Positions 15,180-24,447 of a DNA stretch of 37,648 bases are shown in pieces. The DNA comes from Candidatus Berkelbacteria bacterium (GTDB lineage Bacteria > Patescibacteriota > UBA1384 > DTJR01): positions 88,509 through 126,156 of the forward strand of contig JAPLVK010000022.1 in assembly GCA_026397175.1 (NCBI GenBank). The letters are read 5' to 3'. Position 1 is the first letter of the stretch; every line of letters begins with the position of its first letter. The notes beneath the pieces were generated by a model, which saw only the letters and a list, made by a program, of their open reading frames with translations, did not search any database and had not been told where the DNA came from. A program made the position numbers and the translations under genes.

Positions 15180-17024
15180 ATGCATCCGGAATTGCCAGGT
15201 AACGACGAAGAATTTAAGTTTGTTTCACCGGAACATGTTCAGATTACTGACCGTAATTACGAACAATATTTAACAAGATTTGCTCTGGACGAAACGATGC
15301 TTTACGGCAAAACAATATTAGATGTTGGGGCCGGGCTTGCGACATTTGTTGACACAGCAAATGAGCGATTAAAAAGCGAAGGTGCTACTGCTTGGGCAGT
15401 TGATCCCATCTATGCCCTTGCGGGCAAGACTTACGAAGAATTTACCGAACTTATTAAAAATTCAGGACTTGGTTTTTCCCCGGGTTACGCCCCTGGCTGC
15501 GAGAATATTTTATCAGACGGATTAGAAGGACTTTATGATGCTTACAAAAACAGATTACGCAAGTCACCTTCGAGTTACATAGCGGGCAGCCACCAAGAAC
15601 TTCCCTTTGCAGATGGAAGCATTGATCTGATTTTGGCTCATAATAGTATTACAGTTTTTGATGAAGATATTTATTACCAATACAACGCAATGAGGGAATG
15701 CCTTAGAGTTATCGCCGAACATGGCGAAGTCAGGTTGACTCCGGTTCCGCCAAGTTTTTACTGGCAAAGTGAATCCGATCTAAAAATTATAAAATCTTCT
15801 GATCCTGAAGATGCGCGAGCAGTAGTCGACGGAGATCCGAATCTGGATTATGTCCAGTTAGTCGCTTTTCAGGCTTTGCAGCAGAGGGGAGCTAAAATTT
15901 ATCTGGAAGCAGTTCAACGAGGTTCAGCAAAGGGCAATTCGTCCTTAATTTTAAGAAAGGATGATGCTATTCCGGAGATCAAAAATCTGCCCGATCTACA
16001 CGAGGAGTTGTTACATTTGGATTTTTCGGGAGATATCCAATCAATTCAATACGAAACGGTATGGCGAAGCGATGATGCGCCCTCCATAACTCCTGCAACA
16101 TCCAGAGAGGAATATCTTGACTGGATGAGAGAGCTCGCCGAGCCGACGAAAGAGACCGAAACTGAATATCAAGAAACGCTTGGCCGACTTAGAGATAAAT
16201 TGGTAGATGATTTGATTGCCCTATCTCGAATGGATTTAAATTCACAAGATGATTGGCGCTTGATAATTGCAAGAGCGGCCGAGATGAGAGACGAGACCGT
16301 GGGTGAATATCCGCCCATATTTCGAAATTGTATCATCACATCTTATAGTATTTTTGAAAACATCGAGGACAGACTCCGGATAGAAGATAGAGTGGCATCT
16401 TATTCTCATTATCAGAAAGTAGTTGAATGGAAAAACGATTTTATTACTACCATACGGGATGTTGAATCAAATCAGATGGGAAGCGAGATTATTGCGGCAA
16501 TTTGGTTGTTTTCGAAAATATTTTCCGATAAATACTACAAGCTAAAAGGCAGGCCACTTAATAGATATCTGGAAAGATACGAATTTGGAATTATTGCAGA
16601 GCGTTTAGGCAAAGACACAATCAAACATGTTTTAGGGGGAACTGAAGCGACGGTTAAAGTGGCATCGGTGGAACAAGACATTGTGAATCAAACAGATCTG
16701 GAGATCATCTACCAAGGGATGTCATATCCTGTTCAAATAAAAAGGGTCAATCCAACCGCTCACGGAGAAATTACTTGTCAACTAATAAAGTCTAGCGGAA
16801 CATCCAGCCGACCACCAGGCACATTACAACAGGCTCTATCTGCGCTAAAAACCACCTCTGTTTTTGACGGGTTGATCTTAATTGAGGTCCCGATAAATTT
16901 AGGAGTTGATCTGGGATTTAGTAACTTAACCGGGAAACCGCGGCAAGATTATTTGGACACAGCAAGCCAAGGTGATTTCGGAAAAAATTTAAAAGCGATT
17001 CTAGAAATGGAGAAATCAGCTTGA
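15180..17024 (+). CDS. SAM-dependent methyltransferase-like protein with long C-terminal extension (possible PD-(D/E)xK-like region)
   Basis: ILDVGAGLATFVDTANERLKSEGATAWAVDP..., ELPFADGSIDLILAHNSI..., MRECLRVIAEHGEVRLTP; C-terminus TDLEIIYQGMSYPVQIKRV. Confidence 0.7.
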   Translation: MHPELPGNDEEFKFVSPEHVQITDRNYEQYLTRFALDETMLYGKTILDVGAGLATFVDTANERLKSEGATAWAVDPIYALAGKTYEEFTELIKNSGLGFSPGYAPGCENILSDGLEGLYDAYKNRLRKSPSSYIAGSHQELPFADGSIDLILAHNSITVFDEDIYYQYNAMRECLRVIAEHGEVRLTPVPPSFYWQSESDLKIIKSSDPEDARAVVDGDPNLDYVQLVAFQALQQRGAKIYLEAVQRGSAKGNSSLILRKDDAIPEIKNLPDLHEELLHLDFSGDIQSIQYETVWRSDDAPSITPATSREEYLDWMRELAEPTKETETEYQETLGRLRDKLVDDLIALSRMDLNSQDDWRLIIARAAEMRDETVGEYPPIFRNCIITSYSIFENIEDRLRIEDRVASYSHYQKVVEWKNDFITTIRDVESNQMGSEIIAAIWLFSKIFSDKYYKLKGRPLNRYLERYEFGIIAERLGKDTIKHVLGGTEATVKVASVEQDIVNQTDLEIIYQGMSYPVQIKRVNPTAHGEITCQLIKSSGTSSRPPGTLQQALSALKTTSVFDGLILIEVPINLGVDLGFSNLTGKPRQDYLDTASQGDFGKNLKAILEMEKSA

Positions 17025-17032
17025 ATATAAGT

Positions 17033-17120
17033 TAGGGGACGGTTCTGGTTCGACTCCGCTCCAACGGGGCCCATTTGGGGCTCACCATTAAAATCTTTTA
17101 CTCCTGATAATTCGGTATTT
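17033..17120. repeat. Partial REPIN/MITE-like element, copy B
   Basis: aggggacggttctggttcgactccgctccaacggggcccatttggggctcaccattaaaatcttttactcctgataattcgg matches the reverse complement of the right end of copy D (22632..22811). Confidence 0.7.
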
Positions 17121-17131
17121 TTTGTTGAAAT

Positions 17132-17953
17132 TTATTTTTCGATTTTTTTATTTCTGGGTAAAAAATTATTCGTGGACACGACTGATCTGCCTAATTCTTT
17201 TTCAAGTTCTCGTCTGGCATTTCCGGCAATTTTTCCGCCTCTGTTCGCATCATGTCTGAGTTTTGGCACACCTTCCGATTTTTCTACTTTGTGAATTTCT
17301 GTAGTTGATCTTTCGCCAAGCATATTAAAAATCAATTCAAAATCATTCATATGATCACGCAAGTTCTCCCGTTTAAGTCCTTTGAGTTTTTTGTATTCAC
17401 TCGGCACTACACCGAAAGTGGCTTTGGAAATTTCGGCGGTCAAAATTTCATAGTCATTCTGCTCTCTGGCACCTCGTTTATGCCATTCGTCAGTCAATTC
17501 TTCGCGAATAGTGATACCACGCATTCGTTTTTCAATCCAGTCCTCGCTATAACCTTTGAGTTTATAGAGCATCCGGGTTCTCTTGGTTGCCAGTTCAGGA
17601 TCATCAATTTCTTGTACTCGTTCGTAGCCAACTCTTGCTAACCAGCGTTTAAATGGTTCGGCTTTGGGCGATGGTATCGACTGAATTATCCGGAAGATAC
17701 CCTCTGTGTTGGCACAATCGGTTTCACGCATCTTGCCATCAGGAGCAATCATTTTCAACTGTCTACAAATTGTAGATAGTTGAAAAGCGGCTTCGTCTTT
17801 TACCCGAGCCTTCATTGCTGTCCAGTAAACACTTGGTCTGCCGCTTTCTGTTAGCGCTTCAACTATATCGACAACCGAAAACCACCATTCATTTTTGTAA
17901 ATAACTTTTCTTATTTCTTTTCCCTGAAAAAGGGCTATTTTTGTAGTTTTCAT
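17132..17953 (-). CDS. Bro-N / phage antirepressor-like (DinD-like) protein
   Basis: ALFQGKEIRKVIYKNEWWFSVVDIVEALTESGRPSVYWTAMKARV...IQSIPSPKAEPFKRWLARVGYERVQEIDDPELA. Confidence 0.8.
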   Translation of the reverse strand: MKTTKIALFQGKEIRKVIYKNEWWFSVVDIVEALTESGRPSVYWTAMKARVKDEAAFQLSTICRQLKMIAPDGKMRETDCANTEGIFRIIQSIPSPKAEPFKRWLARVGYERVQEIDDPELATKRTRMLYKLKGYSEDWIEKRMRGITIREELTDEWHKRGAREQNDYEILTAEISKATFGVVPSEYKKLKGLKRENLRDHMNDFELIFNMLGERSTTEIHKVEKSEGVPKLRHDANRGGKIAGNARRELEKELGRSVVSTNNFLPRNKKIEK

Positions 17954-17969
17954 TTTTTTGATCGTCCCC

Positions 17970-19619
17970 TTAATCTATTTGATTGCGGCTGCCGGAGAAC
18001 GAGCCCGAGCAGGTTGTTTGGGGACCACTGCCAAACATCCAATAACCGTTCAGGTTTCCGCTAACTGTTCCCGAGTCAGTAAAACGAGCAGAATATTCGG
18101 TATGTTCTGTTGCGCCAGCGTCGGCATCGGTGTATGAAGTTGAGACACTCCCGTCAGAGGCAATCGTCGGATTAGAAGGCGGATTGGCCACATTTGTGTA
18201 CCATCCCGAATAATAGATCTTGCCTTGTTGAACTGTAAATGAGCTCATGAAATTTCTGATGTCGCTATTTAAGCTGGTAGAACTGTCGGCTGTTGAGCAG
18301 GAAACAGAAGGTGTGGTGCTATAACTTCCATCAAAGGGGTACGCGTTAGTAGTTTTCTCTGGAACCGGAGCTGGAGCTGAAGTATAATCCGGAATGGGAG
18401 TTGAATTTGAAGGCGGGTTTGTATGATAACTCGGGGCAGCGGTTATTTCGGGAATTGGTGTAATCTGTTGAATGGCTTTGGCCAAAAGATTAACTTGCGG
18501 GCAATCGCCGTCACCACCGGAAAACGGAAGTCCCGAATCAGTCAAAAAATCCCAACAAGTTCCACCTTTGGGACCTTTGAAGGTGCAGGTTTGCCCGCTT
18601 TCGGTTGTCGGCATACGATCCTTCACTCCACCCGAGGGTGTTGTCCCGTTTTTTGCTTTGCAAGCATCCTGAAAAGCAACCATCGCTGGGGGCTTTATGT
18701 CGTTATTACCGACTGTTGCACCAGTAGTGCTTATTGGATAACCTTCATCTTTAAGCTTTCCCCAAGCCACTTGCCAGTCCTTAGCGGCATCGGCATTACC
18801 GGTTTTATAATAATTTTGAGCTGCTGTGCGCAAGGGTTTAATCCCCTCGTTTAGTTTTTTAATGCAGTCAGCTTTGTTTTTGCGATTTGAGAAAACCATA
18901 ATATGTCCACGGCCATAGTAGCAAGTCGCGCCAAAGGTGGTCGCAGCCAAAGCCGTGTCGTGCGGACCTTCGGCAATATTGGCATTTGAAAGTGCATCAA
19001 GATAAATTTCCTCGCTATGCAGTCGCGCGCCAATCCACTTCATTGCATCTTTATTATTTTGTGAAATAGCATAATCGCCAAAGATCTGATAGCGGTCAAT
19101 ATTGTCCAAGACCTCGTCGTAGGTGTCGGAAGCGTCTTTGGCGGATAATTTTATAGTGGATGCATCCGGGGCATCAGCCACCTTATCCCAGTTGTTTTTG
19201 CTCGAGTTGCTTTGCACTTGAGCGCCCCAATTGTGTACCGCTATGGCAAAAGGAAATGTTCCGCTTGAAAAATTTGTCGCAACTATTTGTTGACCAAAAG
19301 TCGCGTCATTCTCCGCCTGCTGGAGTGATGCATTAGTTGGGGTCTTGCCAAGATTATCGCCTTCTTGCTTGGCGACATCAATCTCGGTCACGGCCTCTTT
19401 AATCTTAGCGATGTCCGACACCGTGGCGGACTTGGGCATATGTACCAAAATATAATTGTAAAAATTCCCAAAGAGAGCTCTGATTCCAACCAAAAGCGCC
19501 ACAGCGGCAGCAATAATCAGTATTTTCTTGAAAACACTGACTTTCTTTTTCTTTTCTGTCTTCTTTTCCGTCTCCGGTTTCTCTCCCTCTTTTTGTGCCA
19601 TATTATTATTATACAACAA
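17970..19619 (-). CDS. Membrane-anchored secreted protein of unknown function, paralog of 11675..13534
   Basis: N-terminal Lys-rich segment plus one TM; KNGTTPSGGVKDRMPTTESGQTCTFKGPKGGTCWDFLTDSGLPFSGGDGDC parallels KGGTPGGAGGVKDRLPTTLSSGYNCDYKNNGHSCWDFLTTGGGRFMGGDSGC. Confidence 0.75.
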   Translation of the reverse strand: MLYNNNMAQKEGEKPETEKKTEKKKKVSVFKKILIIAAAVALLVGIRALFGNFYNYILVHMPKSATVSDIAKIKEAVTEIDVAKQEGDNLGKTPTNASLQQAENDATFGQQIVATNFSSGTFPFAIAVHNWGAQVQSNSSKNNWDKVADAPDASTIKLSAKDASDTYDEVLDNIDRYQIFGDYAISQNNKDAMKWIGARLHSEEIYLDALSNANIAEGPHDTALAATTFGATCYYGRGHIMVFSNRKNKADCIKKLNEGIKPLRTAAQNYYKTGNADAAKDWQVAWGKLKDEGYPISTTGATVGNNDIKPPAMVAFQDACKAKNGTTPSGGVKDRMPTTESGQTCTFKGPKGGTCWDFLTDSGLPFSGGDGDCPQVNLLAKAIQQITPIPEITAAPSYHTNPPSNSTPIPDYTSAPAPVPEKTTNAYPFDGSYSTTPSVSCSTADSSTSLNSDIRNFMSSFTVQQGKIYYSGWYTNVANPPSNPTIASDGSVSTSYTDADAGATEHTEYSARFTDSGTVSGNLNGYWMFGSGPQTTCSGSFSGSRNQID

Positions 19620-19622
19620 ACT

Positions 19623-19820
19623 CTATTCGCACGCTTCTTCCCAGGTTCGCAAGCATTTTGATTTCTGTTCACACCATGAATATCCAGCTGAACCGATGCA
19701 GCCGTGTGAGTCCCGATCCCCGCCAATCAATTGGTTGTTTTGCTTGGCTTTATACCAAATAAATCCCAAAGCTAAAATAATTATTAGAATAATCGCCGCG
19801 ATCAAAAATTTTTTGCTCAT
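19623..19820 (-). CDS. Small membrane-anchored Cys-containing protein
   Basis: 65 aa; N-terminal TM then GGDRDSHGCIGSAGYSWCEQKSKCLRTWEEACE. Confidence 0.65.
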   Translation of the reverse strand: MSKKFLIAAIILIIILALGFIWYKAKQNNQLIGGDRDSHGCIGSAGYSWCEQKSKCLRTWEEACE

Positions 19821-19831
19821 ACAAACTCAAC

Positions 19832-20206
19832 TTAACTATTTTTTGTTTGCTTCTTTTTTATCCAGTTTAAAATAAATAAAACTCCTATCACGAATGCAGG
19901 GCCGCCAATTATCAAAGAAGGTGCCCATATATTCCCCTCGAACCGGCTAGATGTTAACACCCATGTAATATATGCAATACCAGCGAGAATAAATACGACT
20001 CCACCTACTATTTCATGCTTCCATGAAATTACCACGACAGCCAGTAGGGCAAGAGCGGGAATATTATGCATAAATAACCCGATCGCAATATCCTTGGCAC
20101 TTAATCCCGGTTCGAAAACATCTAGCGAAAACATCATCAAAAAGAGAACAAACACTATTGATAGAATTCTTGGAGTCCATATCCTTAACGAGCTCACTTT
20201 ACTCAT
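19832..20206 (-). CDS. Hypothetical multi-TM membrane protein
   Basis: 124 aa with four hydrophobic helices. Confidence 0.65.
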   Translation of the reverse strand: MSKVSSLRIWTPRILSIVFVLFLMMFSLDVFEPGLSAKDIAIGLFMHNIPALALLAVVVISWKHEIVGGVVFILAGIAYITWVLTSSRFEGNIWAPSLIIGGPAFVIGVLFILNWIKKKQTKNS

Positions 20207-20232
20207 ATATATTTATTATAGCACTTAAGCAT

Positions 20233-20375
20233 AGGGGACGGTTCTTTTTTCTCCTGATGATTCGGCGTTTTTATAAATAAGAACGCGACGATCTTTTCTA
20301 CAATCGGAATATAGTATAGAACATTCAAGAAAGAGAAAAGTCGAGGTTAAAAGAGAACCGTCCCCTTTTTCTTCT
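20233..20375. repeat. REPIN/MITE-like element, copy C
   Basis: aggggacggttctttttt ... ttaaaagagaaccgtcccct; interior matches the reverse complement of copy D minus an internal segment. Confidence 0.8.
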
Positions 20376-20378
20376 TGG

Positions 20379-21605
20379 CTAGTCCCATTTGGTGCAACTT
20401 TTACCGGCGAGATGGCCGCTTGACCACGCCCATTGCAGATTGAATCCGCCGGAGTCGCCATCAACATCCATTATTTCACCGGCAAAATAGAGTCCTTTTA
20501 TTTTTTTTGATTCTAGCGTTTCGCTGTTTATTTCGTCAGTTGAAATTCCTCCGCGCGTAACTTGCGCTTCTTTTAGCGGGCGAAGTTTCGAGATGTTTAG
20601 AGTTAGCGATTTTAAATTTTTGACAATTTCTTCCCTTTGAATTTTGGAAATTTCGGCGGCGATTTTATTATCAGAAATTTTTGATTCGTGCAAAATTATT
20701 GGAATTAATTTGGCTGGCACCAATCCAACTAGCGCGTTTTTTGTTGACTTTGCGCCCGATGAATTAAAAATTTTAGCGATCATCTCGTCAAGTTCTTTTG
20801 CTGATTTTTCCCCAATAAAATCGAGTTTTACTTGTACGGTTTTATTCCCCACGAAAGGCGCAATAATTCCTGCCTGCGACATAATCGCGGGACCGGACAA
20901 ACCAAAATGTGTAAAAATCAAATCGCCGGATTTTTGGGAAACCAATTTTTCGTCAACAAAAAAACTTGCTTGCGCTTCGACTTTTAAACCTTGCACATCC
21001 GTGACCCAAGTTTCTTTTGTCTCAAGCGGAACAAGGGCAGCGTAAATATCTTCAACTTTGTGTCCGATATTTTTCATCCAAAAATGTCCGTCGCCTGATG
21101 AGCCAAATTGGTGCGCCGCCCGCCCGCCGGTAGTTAGAATTAATTTGCCGGAATTAATTTTCGATCCGTCAGCCAACACAATTTCCCAACCATCATTTTT
21201 TTCGATTTTTTTGACTTCGGCATTTAATTTTATATCAACTTTTAGCCGCTCCAATTCGTGCGCTAAAATATCAACCACGCTCGCCGCCTGATTCGTCCGC
21301 GGGAACATTCGCCCACGGTCCTCTTCTTTTAATATAAGACCTAAGTCGTCAAAAAATTTCATGGTTTTATGCTGGTCAAATGCGGATAAAACATTTTTGA
21401 TAAATTCTGGACTCGAGCCGTGATAATTTTCAACTTTTGCAAACTTGTTAGTGATATTGCACCGGCCATTTCCGGTTGCCAAAATTTTCCGCCCGATTGC
21501 CTCATTTTTTTCAATCAAAATAACCGAAGCACCATTTTGTTTTGCTGTGATTGCCGCCATGATCCCGGCCGGCCCCGCCCCGATTATCGCCACATCATAT
21601 TTCAT
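20379..21605 (-). CDS. HI0933/YhiN-family NAD(P)/FAD-dependent oxidoreductase
   Basis: MKYDVAIIGAGPAGIMAAITAKQNGASVILIEKNEAIGRKILATGNGRCNITN; C-terminal GLYFAGEIMDVDGDSGGFNLQWAWSSGHLAG. Confidence 0.92.
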   Translation of the reverse strand: MKYDVAIIGAGPAGIMAAITAKQNGASVILIEKNEAIGRKILATGNGRCNITNKFAKVENYHGSSPEFIKNVLSAFDQHKTMKFFDDLGLILKEEDRGRMFPRTNQAASVVDILAHELERLKVDIKLNAEVKKIEKNDGWEIVLADGSKINSGKLILTTGGRAAHQFGSSGDGHFWMKNIGHKVEDIYAALVPLETKETWVTDVQGLKVEAQASFFVDEKLVSQKSGDLIFTHFGLSGPAIMSQAGIIAPFVGNKTVQVKLDFIGEKSAKELDEMIAKIFNSSGAKSTKNALVGLVPAKLIPIILHESKISDNKIAAEISKIQREEIVKNLKSLTLNISKLRPLKEAQVTRGGISTDEINSETLESKKIKGLYFAGEIMDVDGDSGGFNLQWAWSSGHLAGKSCTKWD

Positions 21606-21734
21606 AATTATGGGCAAATTATACCTTAATTATAGATAAAAATAAACGACCACCGCACATTTGCATAAATACCGTTTTCCATCTTGAAAAAAATCCTATT
21701 TTAATATAAAATCTTCATAGTTCTTAAAAAACAA

Positions 21735-21809
21735 TCCGGGGTAGCTCAATGGCGGAGCAAGAAGCTGTTAACTTCAAGGTTGTCGGTTCGAGTCCGACCC
21801 CCGGAGCCA
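21735..21809 (+). tRNA. tRNA-Asn (GTT), CCA encoded
   Basis: Cloverleaf by eye: acceptor TCCGGGG/CCCCGGA-G-CCA, D arm GCTC..GAGC, anticodon loop CTGTTAA, T arm GTCGG TTCGAGT CCGAC. Confidence 0.93.
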
Positions 21810-21860
21810 ATTTATATGTTACGAGTTTTCCTCCCCCGCCACGGCGGGGTCGGCAGGCAG

Positions 21861-22199
21861 TTACTTTCCGATTTTTTTCGCGATATTTTGGTTAAGTGTC
21901 TCACGCCATTTTTCGGTATAAGTTTTTTCGCGCTTTTCGTTTCGTAAAATTTCATCGCAAAATGCCGCTACATCGTTGCCGGTAATTTCCAATACCCGTT
22001 TACCGTTTGCCGCGCCTTCCTCGAAGAAATCGAGTAAGTCCTTGAAGATATCAGTGGAACTAAGTCCCGAACTCTTCCATATATACTGCTTCATTTCATC
22101 GTAAACGACTCGATAATCTTTGGGCAGCGCTTTTGCGCGTGCCTCCATCGCATTCCACTCTTTTTTATCCCCAATGATTTTTTTCAAAAATTCATTCAT
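21861..22199 (-). CDS. DUF1048 family protein
   Basis: 112 aa; KKIIGDKKEWNAMEARAKALPKDYRVVYDEMKQYIWKSSG...; follows a PadR regulator with 8-bp overlap. Confidence 0.8.
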   Translation of the reverse strand: MNEFLKKIIGDKKEWNAMEARAKALPKDYRVVYDEMKQYIWKSSGLSSTDIFKDLLDFFEEGAANGKRVLEITGNDVAAFCDEILRNEKREKTYTEKWRETLNQNIAKKIGK

Positions 22200-22521
22200 T
22201 TTCTTTCTCCTTTAATTCATTAATTTTTGATGATACAAAATACCATTTTGCCCAAAAATTTTGCAGCTCCTCGCGACCCGTTTTGGTAAGTAGGTAAAAC
22301 TTGCGTGGCGGCCCAATTTCGGACGATTTGTTCTCGATACTAACAAATTTATTTTTTTCGAGCCGCACCAAAATAGTATAAACCGTGCCTTCTACCACAT
22401 CTACAAAACCCAGTTTGCGCAGCTGGCCAGTTATTTCATAGCCGTAGGTTTTATCTCGACCGATGATTTCGAGCACACAACCTTCGAGTACGCCCTTTAG
22501 CATTTCCGTGGTGTTTTCCAA
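22192..22521 (-). CDS. PadR-family transcriptional regulator
   Basis: LKGVLEGCVLEIIGRDKTYGYEITGQLRKLGFVDVVEGTVYTILVRLEKNKFVSIENKSSEIGPPRKFYLLTKTG. Confidence 0.93.
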   Translation of the reverse strand: MENTTEMLKGVLEGCVLEIIGRDKTYGYEITGQLRKLGFVDVVEGTVYTILVRLEKNKFVSIENKSSEIGPPRKFYLLTKTGREELQNFWAKWYFVSSKINELKEKENE

Positions 22522-22631
22522 GTTACTACTCCTTTCTTTGTTAATTATCTATGTAGTATTAATTACTACCACTATATAGTATCACACAGTAATACACATT
22601 TTCAACTCAATGGTAAAAAATTACGAGGTCA

Positions 22632-22811
22632 AGGGGACGGTTCTCTTTCAACCTCGACTTCTCTCTTTCTTGAGTTTTCTATATTCCAATAGTAGGAAAA
22701 ACCGTCGTGTTCTTAATTTGTAAAAACGCCGAATTATCAGGAGTAAAAGATTTTAATGGTGAGCCCCGAAGGGGTCCCGTTGGGGCGGAGTCGAACCAGA
22801 ACCGTCCCCCT
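22632..22811. repeat. REPIN/MITE-like element, copy D (longest)
   Basis: aggggacggttctctttcaacctcgac ... gtcgaaccagaaccgtcccc; shares segments with copies B and C. Confidence 0.8.
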
Positions 22812-22828
22812 ACCTAGAAATTTATAAA

Positions 22829-24340
22829 TTATTTTCCGATCGCATAAAGATAACCATCTTCCGAAGTGAAGTAGATCGTACCATCAGCACCAATAGCCGG
22901 AGATGCCTCGGTGATTCTATCGCCGGTCTCGAAGTCCCATTTGAGCTTGCCATTTTTATCAATAGCGTAAAATTTATGATCAAATGCGCCAAAATAGGAT
23001 GTGCCATCTTTGTCGGCCAGCACAAAACTTGGCAAACCAAAATCAATGCCTTTCGGGTCCGGATTCCTGCCGGTCTGATACGACCATTTAATTTCTTGTG
23101 TCTTTGCATCAATAGCCATAAATTTACCCTGTGGATTGCCAATGTAGATCAGGCCGTCCGGGGTTAGAGCCGGAGTAATAATGCCGGCAATAACTTCAGC
23201 GTCAGGACTTATTTCCATTCCTTGCGGTCCTCCCTGTGCACCTGTTTGTACACCTGCTTGTGCACCCGCTTGTGATCCTCCTTGAGCCACTCCCTGTGCG
23301 CCTCCTTGCGGTTCTCCTTGGGCCGCTCCGCTAGTAGCGTTGCTGCAAGGTGCCGGTGGTGGCGGGCAAGCAGCTGGCGCTTCGTTTGATGTTGCGCCTG
23401 GCGTTACACTTGATGTTACGCTCTGAACCGTCGTCACAATTGCCTCCGGCCCTTTTTTCCAAACTAGCTTGCCATCAGTTGAAAGTACAAATAGATCCGG
23501 CGAGGCGGCGAAATATAACAAGCCGTCGTAGCCAATAGCCGGCGACCCGACTCGTAGCATTTTTGTGTCATATGTCCAAAGCGATTTACCATCTTTATCA
23601 AAAGCATAAATATTACCATCCGGACCGAAGTGAGCATCGCCGCCGCCAAGATAAATATTGCCGTTTTTATCAATGCTCGGCGGGTAGGAAATTGTGCCCT
23701 TAGTCTCATATTTCCACCTTTGAGTGCCGTCGGAATTTATGGCGTAAAAAAACTTGTCCCAGGAGCCCTGATAGATGACGCCATCCGGCCCGATTGTTGG
23801 ACCAAAAACCATGGTGTTGCCGGATTTAAACTCCCATTTTTTACTGCCATCAAGTGCGGAGATAGCAATTAGGGATTTATCGGAATCAAAATACAAGGTC
23901 GTTCCGTCGGCTGACAATCCCGGACCCTGTGTGGAGATATATTCTTGGACCCATTTTAGGGAACCATCGGCATTCAAGGCGGTTATTTTGTTGTTGCCCG
24001 CAACAAACACAGTTCCATCTTTAGATATAGTAACACTATTGGCCCCAATCCCTTCCTTGCCACCAATTTGATATTTCCATTTCAACTGGTTGGTTGCGGG
24101 ACCGGAAATATCGGCATAACCGGTGTGATTGTAGTTGCCATGAAACATCGGCCAAGGACTATCGCTTTTTGGCCACGAAGCAGAAGAAACCGTCTTTGAG
24201 CTGGAAGCAGAGCTATTGTTATTCTTTGTTTTTAATTTAAACAAATAATAACCGCCCGCAGCCAAAACGGCAATTGCAACTATAATAAACGCAATAATTA
24301 GAACCGGTTTTTTCTTGGATTGTTGTTTTAACTCGTCCAT
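22829..24340 (-). CDS. Membrane-anchored PQQ-like beta-propeller repeat protein
   Basis: N-terminal TM; repeated blades of the type IGADGTIYFTSEDGYLYAI / DKNGNIYLGGGD / GPDGVIYQGSWDKFFYAINSDGTQRWKYE. Confidence 0.88.
   Translation of the reverse strand: MDELKQQSKKKPVLIIAFIIVAIAVLAAGGYYLFKLKTKNNNSSASSSKTVSSASWPKSDSPWPMFHGNYNHTGYADISGPATNQLKWKYQIGGKEGIGANSVTISKDGTVFVAGNNKITALNADGSLKWVQEYISTQGPGLSADGTTLYFDSDKSLIAISALDGSKKWEFKSGNTMVFGPTIGPDGVIYQGSWDKFFYAINSDGTQRWKYETKGTISYPPSIDKNGNIYLGGGDAHFGPDGNIYAFDKDGKSLWTYDTKMLRVGSPAIGYDGLLYFAASPDLFVLSTDGKLVWKKGPEAIVTTVQSVTSSVTPGATSNEAPAACPPPPAPCSNATSGAAQGEPQGGAQGVAQGGSQAGAQAGVQTGAQGGPQGMEISPDAEVIAGIITPALTPDGLIYIGNPQGKFMAIDAKTQEIKWSYQTGRNPDPKGIDFGLPSFVLADKDGTSYFGAFDHKFYAIDKNGKLKWDFETGDRITEASPAIGADGTIYFTSEDGYLYAIGK
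23221..23330 (-). repeat. 12-bp coding tandem repeat (4-aa G/A-x-Q-G units)
   Basis: Protein AAQGEPQGGAQGVAQGGSQAGAQAGVQTGAQGGPQG; DNA units such as cctgtttgtaca/cctgcttgtgca/cccgcttgtgat. Confidence 0.85.
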
Positions 24341-24447
24341 TCCCCCTCCATAGAGATAAAAATTGTATCTGATTAAAGTATATCAAACTGTCTGAATAAA
24401 AACATTTTATTCGCTTTAGTCCCCGATCTGCTATACTTAAATAAGAT

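Noticed and set aside
17132-17953. Bro-N protein as evidence of a prophage
   Set aside because: No other phage structural or replication genes nearby; Bro-N/DinD-like proteins are common outside prophages.
21826-21858. cccccgccacggcggggtcgg hairpin after tRNA-Asn as a novel RNA
   Set aside because: Short GC hairpin near gene ends; most simply a terminator or small dispersed repeat.
23221-23330. Possible short CRISPR-like repeat array
   Set aside because: 12-bp period, in frame, no spacers; it encodes a low-complexity protein repeat.
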